Assembly: GCA_002336845.1 (NCBI GenBank)
Contig: DDEX01000014.1
Span: forward strand, 1-63,636
Reading direction: 5' to 3'
DNA length: 63,636 nucleotides
Source: Rhodobacteraceae bacterium UBA1943
GTDB lineage: Bacteria > Pseudomonadota > Alphaproteobacteria > Rhodobacterales > Rhodobacteraceae
Shown here: piece by piece, positions 60,160-63,636 of the stretch
How positions within the stretch are numbered: the stretch's first letter is position 1
Layout of the letters: every line of letters begins with the position of its first letter
Program-made: the position numbers and the translations under genes
Notes under the pieces: model-generated
The model's input: the letters and a program-made list of their open reading frames with translations, nothing else
Database searches by the model: none
What the model was told of the DNA's origin: nothing

Positions 60160-61002
60160 TCATTCCCAGGTCTTGAAGAACTTGCCTGCGGGCGAGGTGG
60201 TGAAAATCTCGCAGCCCGTCGCGGTCACGCCGACCGAATGCTCATATTGCGCGCTGTCGCGGCCATCGCGGGTCACGGCGGTCCAGTCGTCTTTCAGCAC
60301 CTTCGTCTCGGGGCGGCCAAGGTTCACCATCGGTTCGATGGTGAAAAACATGCCTTCTTCAAGAACCGCCCCCGAACCCGGGCGGCCATAGTGCAGCACA
60401 TTGGGCGGCGCATGAAACACGCGGCCCAGGCCATGACCGCAGAAGTCGCGCACCACCGACAGGCGCGCAGCCTCGACATGGGTCTGGATCGCATGGCCGA
60501 TGTCACCAAAGGTGTTGCCGGGCTTGACCGTCGCGATGCCGCGCATCAGCGCCTCATGTGTGACCTCGATCAGCCGCATCCGCCACGGCTTAACATTTCC
60601 CGCCACATACATCCGGCTGGAATCGCCGAACCAGCCATCAACGATCACCGTTACATCGACATTCAGGATGTCGCCATCCTGGATCACGTCGCTCGACCGG
60701 CCCGGAATCTTGGCGCCCGGAATCCCGTGGCAAACCACCTGATTGACACTGATACAAGAGGCGTGCTGATAGCCCTTGTAGCCAATGGTGGCCGACACCA
60801 CGCCGCGCCGTTCAACCTCGGCTCGGATGAAATCGTCAATCGCGCCCGTCGTCGCGCCCGGCTTCACCATGGGCGCCACAAGGTCGAGGATCTCGGCGAC
60901 AACCTGTCCCGCCACGCGCATACCTGCGAAATCCGCACCCTCATAAATGCGAATTCCGTCACGGGTCACGCGGCCACGAGTCTCTTCCAAGGTCGTCCTC
61001 AT
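60160..61002 (-). CDS. map: Type I methionine aminopeptidase
   Basis: A 280-residue metalloprotease that removes N-terminal Met from new proteins. All metal ligands lie in family motifs: VVCHGIPG (His), VDVTV and FGDSSRM (two Asp), CGHGLGRVFH (His), TIEPMV (Glu) and QYEHSVGVT (Glu). The ATG at 61002 gives the family N-terminus (TLEETRGRVTRDGIRIYE); the upstream extension does not. It diverges from the CinA-like gene, about 100 bases away. Confidence 0.96.
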   Translation of the reverse strand: MRTTLEETRGRVTRDGIRIYEGADFAGMRVAGQVVAEILDLVAPMVKPGATTGAIDDFIRAEVERRGVVSATIGYKGYQHASCISVNQVVCHGIPGAKIPGRSSDVIQDGDILNVDVTVIVDGWFGDSSRMYVAGNVKPWRMRLIEVTHEALMRGIATVKPGNTFGDIGHAIQTHVEAARLSVVRDFCGHGLGRVFHAPPNVLHYGRPGSGAVLEEGMFFTIEPMVNLGRPETKVLKDDWTAVTRDGRDSAQYEHSVGVTATGCEIFTTSPAGKFFKTWE

Positions 61003-61102
61003 CGCTTTTATCCTGAGATCACGGTCTAGATAGGGGATCGGGCGGGGCTTGACCAGTGGGCGGCAGGTCACGCCTATACGAACTGAAAGAACGGAGGCGA
61101 CA

Positions 61103-61822
61103 ATGCCGAATCCCACGGCGGCGATGCTGGTCATCGGCGATGAAATCCTGTCGGGGCGCACCCGCGATTCCAACATGCACTATCTGGCGGGCGAGCTGAC
61201 GCGCATCGGCATTCGCCTGGTCGAAGTGCGGGTGGTGGCCGACGATCACGCAGCCATCGTCGCGGCGGTAAATGCGTTGCGGGCGCAGGTTGATCACCTG
61301 TTCACCAGCGGCGGGATCGGCCCGACGCATGACGATATTACCGCGGATTCCATCGCCGCCGCCTTTGGCGCCCCAATCGGCCATCGCGCCGATGCGATGG
61401 CGTTGCTTCAGGCCCATTATGACCGTGCGGGGCTGGAGTTCAACGCAGCCCGCCAGCGCATGGCCCGCATCCCCGAGGGTGCGACGCTGATCGACAACCC
61501 GATTTCGACCGCGCCGGGCTTTACCCTTGGCAATGTGCATGTCATGGCCGGGGTGCCGAACATCTTTCAGGCAATGGTCGCCAGTGTTCTGCCACATCTG
61601 ACCGGCGGTGCCCCCTTGCTGTCTCAATCCCTGCGGGTGGACCGGGGCGAGGGCGAGATCGCCGACGCATTCGGCGCACTGGCCGCCGACTTCCCCGATC
61701 TGTCGATGGGGTCCTACCCCTTCATCCAAAACGGCGCCTATGGCACCAATCTGGTGATCCGCGGCACCGATGCGGCCCGTCTGGCCGAGGCGATGAAGCG
61801 GCTGATGGAGCTGTTCGGATGA
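61103..61822 (+). CDS. Molybdopterin-binding (CinA N-terminal-like) protein
   Basis: A 239-residue protein with the MoCF/CinA N-terminal domain: AAMLVIGDEILSGRTRDSNM, FTSGGIGPTHDDITADSIAA and GNVHVMAGVPNIFQAM. It lacks the C-terminal nicotinamide-nucleotide amidase domain of full CinA. The function of this short form is not established. Its stop overlaps the GNAT gene start by 4 bases, so the two form a unit. Confidence 0.88.
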   Translation: MPNPTAAMLVIGDEILSGRTRDSNMHYLAGELTRIGIRLVEVRVVADDHAAIVAAVNALRAQVDHLFTSGGIGPTHDDITADSIAAAFGAPIGHRADAMALLQAHYDRAGLEFNAARQRMARIPEGATLIDNPISTAPGFTLGNVHVMAGVPNIFQAMVASVLPHLTGGAPLLSQSLRVDRGEGEIADAFGALAADFPDLSMGSYPFIQNGAYGTNLVIRGTDAARLAEAMKRLMELFG

Positions 61823-62517
61823 CACCAGACCGACTTTTCGCCGCGATGGAGGCGACATGGCCCCCTGCCCGCCGCTGGCCCGTCGGTCCTTTTACGCTGC
61901 GCGACGGGGAAGGCGGCGGCAAACGCGTTTCGGCGGCCAGCGTTGTGGGCGACTGGAACACAGCCGACCTTGATCCCGCCGAGGCAGAGATGGCGCGCCC
62001 GCTGTTCCTGATTGGTCCGCAGGATCAGATGCTGGATGCCGCGCTGGCTGCGCGCCACTATGATTTGATCGATCCGGTTCTGGCCTATGCCGCGCCGGTG
62101 GCCGAACTGGTCGGTATATCGCCCAAATGGATGACCACATTTCCGCACTGGCCCCCAATGCAGATCGCACGCGACCTGTGGGCCGAAGGGGGCATCGGCC
62201 CGGCGCGCGTGGCGGTGATGGAACGTGTTCAGGGGCCGAAAGCCGCCATCCTTGGCCGTACGGGCGACAGGGCCGCTGGCATCGCCTTTGTTGCCTGCGA
62301 TGGCGACATGGCCATGCTGCACGCCCTGGAGGTCTCGCCCGTGTTCCGTCGGCAGGGTTCCGCGCACAATATCCTGCGGGCGGCGGCCCTTTGGGCGCAA
62401 CAGCAAGGGGCCAACACCCTTTCGCTGGTGGTCACCACCGCCAACGCCCCGGCCCGTGCCCTTTATGCTTCCGCCGGAATGCAGGTTGTGGGAAACTATC
62501 ACTATCGACAGAAATGA
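61819..62517 (+). CDS. GNAT-family N-acetyltransferase
   Basis: A 232-residue protein. The C-terminal part is a GNAT fold with the acetyl-CoA loop VFRRQGSAHNIL and the helix after it, and the strand LVVTTANAPARALYASAGM. The N-terminal ~100 residues carry a second, degenerate GNAT-like segment. Substrate unknown. It is coupled to the CinA-like gene and precedes an OmpA-like protein by 21 bases. Confidence 0.82.
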   Translation: MTPDRLFAAMEATWPPARRWPVGPFTLRDGEGGGKRVSAASVVGDWNTADLDPAEAEMARPLFLIGPQDQMLDAALAARHYDLIDPVLAYAAPVAELVGISPKWMTTFPHWPPMQIARDLWAEGGIGPARVAVMERVQGPKAAILGRTGDRAAGIAFVACDGDMAMLHALEVSPVFRRQGSAHNILRAAALWAQQQGANTLSLVVTTANAPARALYASAGMQVVGNYHYRQK

Positions 62518-62538
62518 GCCCGTGAGAGGCCAGAACTG

Positions 62539-63543
62539 GTGAAAGCCACAAGACCCAGATTGCAGCCGCTTTGCGCGGCGACCCTCGCGGTGCTTGCCGC
62601 TTGTCCGGTTTATGCTGTCGAGACCCCGCTGACCTTTCCGGCCGCTGCCGAAGTCACCGCCAGCCAGTCCCAGCCTATGACGACCTATGACCTTGCCATC
62701 GGCCCGTTCCGCGATGGAGCCTTGCAGGTGCGCGCCGTCGAAGGTGCGGTGGATCAGACGGCGTGGCGCCTTGGCGCCGAAGGGCTGGGCACGCTGGAAA
62801 TTCTTGCCCCCTTGCGCAAACAGCTTCTGGACCAAGGCTTTACCACCCTGTTCGAATGCCAGAACGAGGGTTGCGGCGGTTATGATTTCCGTTATGCCAA
62901 CGACGTGCTGGCCGAACCCGATATGCACGTCGATCTGGGGGATTTCCGCTATTTCGCTGCCGAGCGTGCGGGGGCTTCAGGCCCGGTCTATGTGGCGCTG
63001 CTGGTCAGCCGGTCGGCCCATGACGGCTTTGTTCAGGTGACACGCATCGGCCCGGACGTCCCGGCGCCGGATTCATTGACCACCTCGACCAAATCGCCGC
63101 AGCAATTGGCGGTCGCACCACCCGTTGCTGCCCTTGCACCAACCGCAGCGCCCTCCGATACGGAAGGCAAGCTCGCCTCTGGTCAGCCTGCGGTGCTGGA
63201 TGGACTGGTTTTCCCGCCTGGTTCAGCCGATCTGGCCGACGGCGAATATCCGGCACTGGTTGCCTTGGCCGACTGGCTGCGCGCCGATCCGGCCCGCAAG
63301 GCGTTGCTGGTCGGCCATACCGACGCCTCTGGTACTCAGGCAGCCAACCTGCGCCTGTCAAAGGCGCGGGCCGAAAGCGTGCGACAACGATTGATTTCAG
63401 TATTGGCCGTCGATCCCTCCCAGGTCTCGGCGGATGGGGCGGGCTTTCTGGCGCCGCGCGCCAGCAACGCCACCGAAGATGGCCGCCGCCAAAACAGAAG
63501 GGTCGAGGTCATTACGACCTCGACCCCTGCAACCTCGCAATAG
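62539..63543 (+). CDS. OmpA-family envelope protein
   Basis: A 334-residue protein starting at GTG. A signal peptide (LQPLCAATLAVLAACPVYA) is followed by a ~180-residue domain with two Cys (ECQNEGCGGYD) and a Pro/Ala linker. The C-terminal OmpA domain (about 215-325) has the peptidoglycan-binding motif VGHTDASGTQAANLRLSKAR. It should tether the outer membrane to murein. The N-terminal part is unlike the OmpA barrel. Confidence 0.88.
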   Translation: MKATRPRLQPLCAATLAVLAACPVYAVETPLTFPAAAEVTASQSQPMTTYDLAIGPFRDGALQVRAVEGAVDQTAWRLGAEGLGTLEILAPLRKQLLDQGFTTLFECQNEGCGGYDFRYANDVLAEPDMHVDLGDFRYFAAERAGASGPVYVALLVSRSAHDGFVQVTRIGPDVPAPDSLTTSTKSPQQLAVAPPVAALAPTAAPSDTEGKLASGQPAVLDGLVFPPGSADLADGEYPALVALADWLRADPARKALLVGHTDASGTQAANLRLSKARAESVRQRLISVLAVDPSQVSADGAGFLAPRASNATEDGRRQNRRVEVITTSTPATSQ

Positions 63544-63549
63544 CACCGC

Positions 63550-63636
63550 TCACCAGTTGTCGGGGCCCTTGTCCAGGAACCGGCGCGCCAGAAAGTCGAT
63601 GAAGGCGCGGACCTTGGGCTGGGTGAAGCGGCCCGG
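63550..63636 (-). CDS. Probable LysR-family regulator, C-terminal end (partial)
   Basis: Only 28 residues lie in the window, ending in TGA. PGRFTQPKVRAFIDFLARRF is a typical end of LysR effector-binding domains. The rest, including the DNA-binding domain, lies beyond the right edge. The family call is good but short; it converges on the OmpA-like gene. Confidence 0.6.
   Translation of the reverse strand, partial: PGRFTQPKVRAFIDFLARRFLDKGPDNW

Noticed and set aside
1..63636. CRISPR arrays, tRNA/rRNA genes, IS elements, integrases or prophage
   Set aside because: I looked for repeated spacers, T-loop motifs (GGTTCGA), rRNA-like blocks, transposase motifs and phage genes and found none.

Overview
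The window is a GC-rich, densely coding chromosomal segment of an alphaproteobacterium, most likely a member of the Rhodobacteraceae/Paracoccaceae (order Rhodobacterales). This is inferred from a CcrM-type GANTC methyltransferase, a polyprenyl diphosphate synthase, phaA-phaB, DUF4170-waaA-lpxK, DUF721-dsbA, ETF-ubiquinone oxidoreductase and several small proteins of Rhodobacterales type. I see no rRNA or tRNA gene, CRISPR array, insertion sequence, integrase or prophage gene. It reads as ordinary chromosome with about 70 genes in short, mixed-strand operons, many joined by 1-11 base overlaps.

Layout. 1-4 kb: end of a YbbP-like ABC permease, then an exported caspase-fold protease with a small exported partner. 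4-8 kb: a poorly defined small gene, an OmpR-type two-component system and a patatin lipoprotein. 8-11.6 kb: dipeptide/N-acetyl-Glu epimerase, D-amino-acid transaminase, AzlCD exporter and N-formylglutamate amidohydrolase, a plausible amino-acid salvage block. 11.7-14.2 kb: pyruvate kinase behind a LacI-type palindrome, a small membrane protein, L35 and L20. 14.2-19 kb: tag, an EAL protein, phaA and phaB split by a terminator, an EamA transporter and a 55-residue YdcH-like gene. 19-26 kb: trmN-like methyltransferase, DUF2007, polyprenyl synthase, ispE, a TPR protein, ETF-QO and greA. 26-33 kb: a membrane protein, recQ, yggT, a thioesterase, an MFS permease, mepA and a queuosine-precursor transporter.

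33.4-39.3 kb: an unusual leader with a near-perfect Shine-Dalgarno and an 18-codon ORF upstream of arfB, a kinase-like phosphotransferase, then pncB, a hybrid histidine kinase and pncA on the minus strand. 39.3-46.9 kb: trhO, an LLM oxidoreductase, a PaaI-like thioesterase, a membrane-anchored winged-helix protein with a small exported neighbour, a Gly/Tyr-rich exported protein, rnhB, ccrM with GANTC sites in its promoter, and an orphan SAM methyltransferase. 46.9-54 kb: alkB coupled to mutY, DUF721, dsbA, a CaiB-type CoA transferase, lpxK, waaA and DUF4170. 54-63.6 kb: RidA, GDPD, a FemAB-like acyltransferase, GST, pterin dehydratase, peroxiredoxin, an FAD reductase, rsmD, map, a CinA-like protein, GNAT, an OmpA-like protein and the end of a probable LysR regulator.

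No wholly new multi-gene system is evident. The best leads are regulatory: the arfB leader ORF, the structured leader of the queuosine transporter, the pncA-kinase-pncB operon, the membrane-anchored winged-helix protein and the ccrM promoter.
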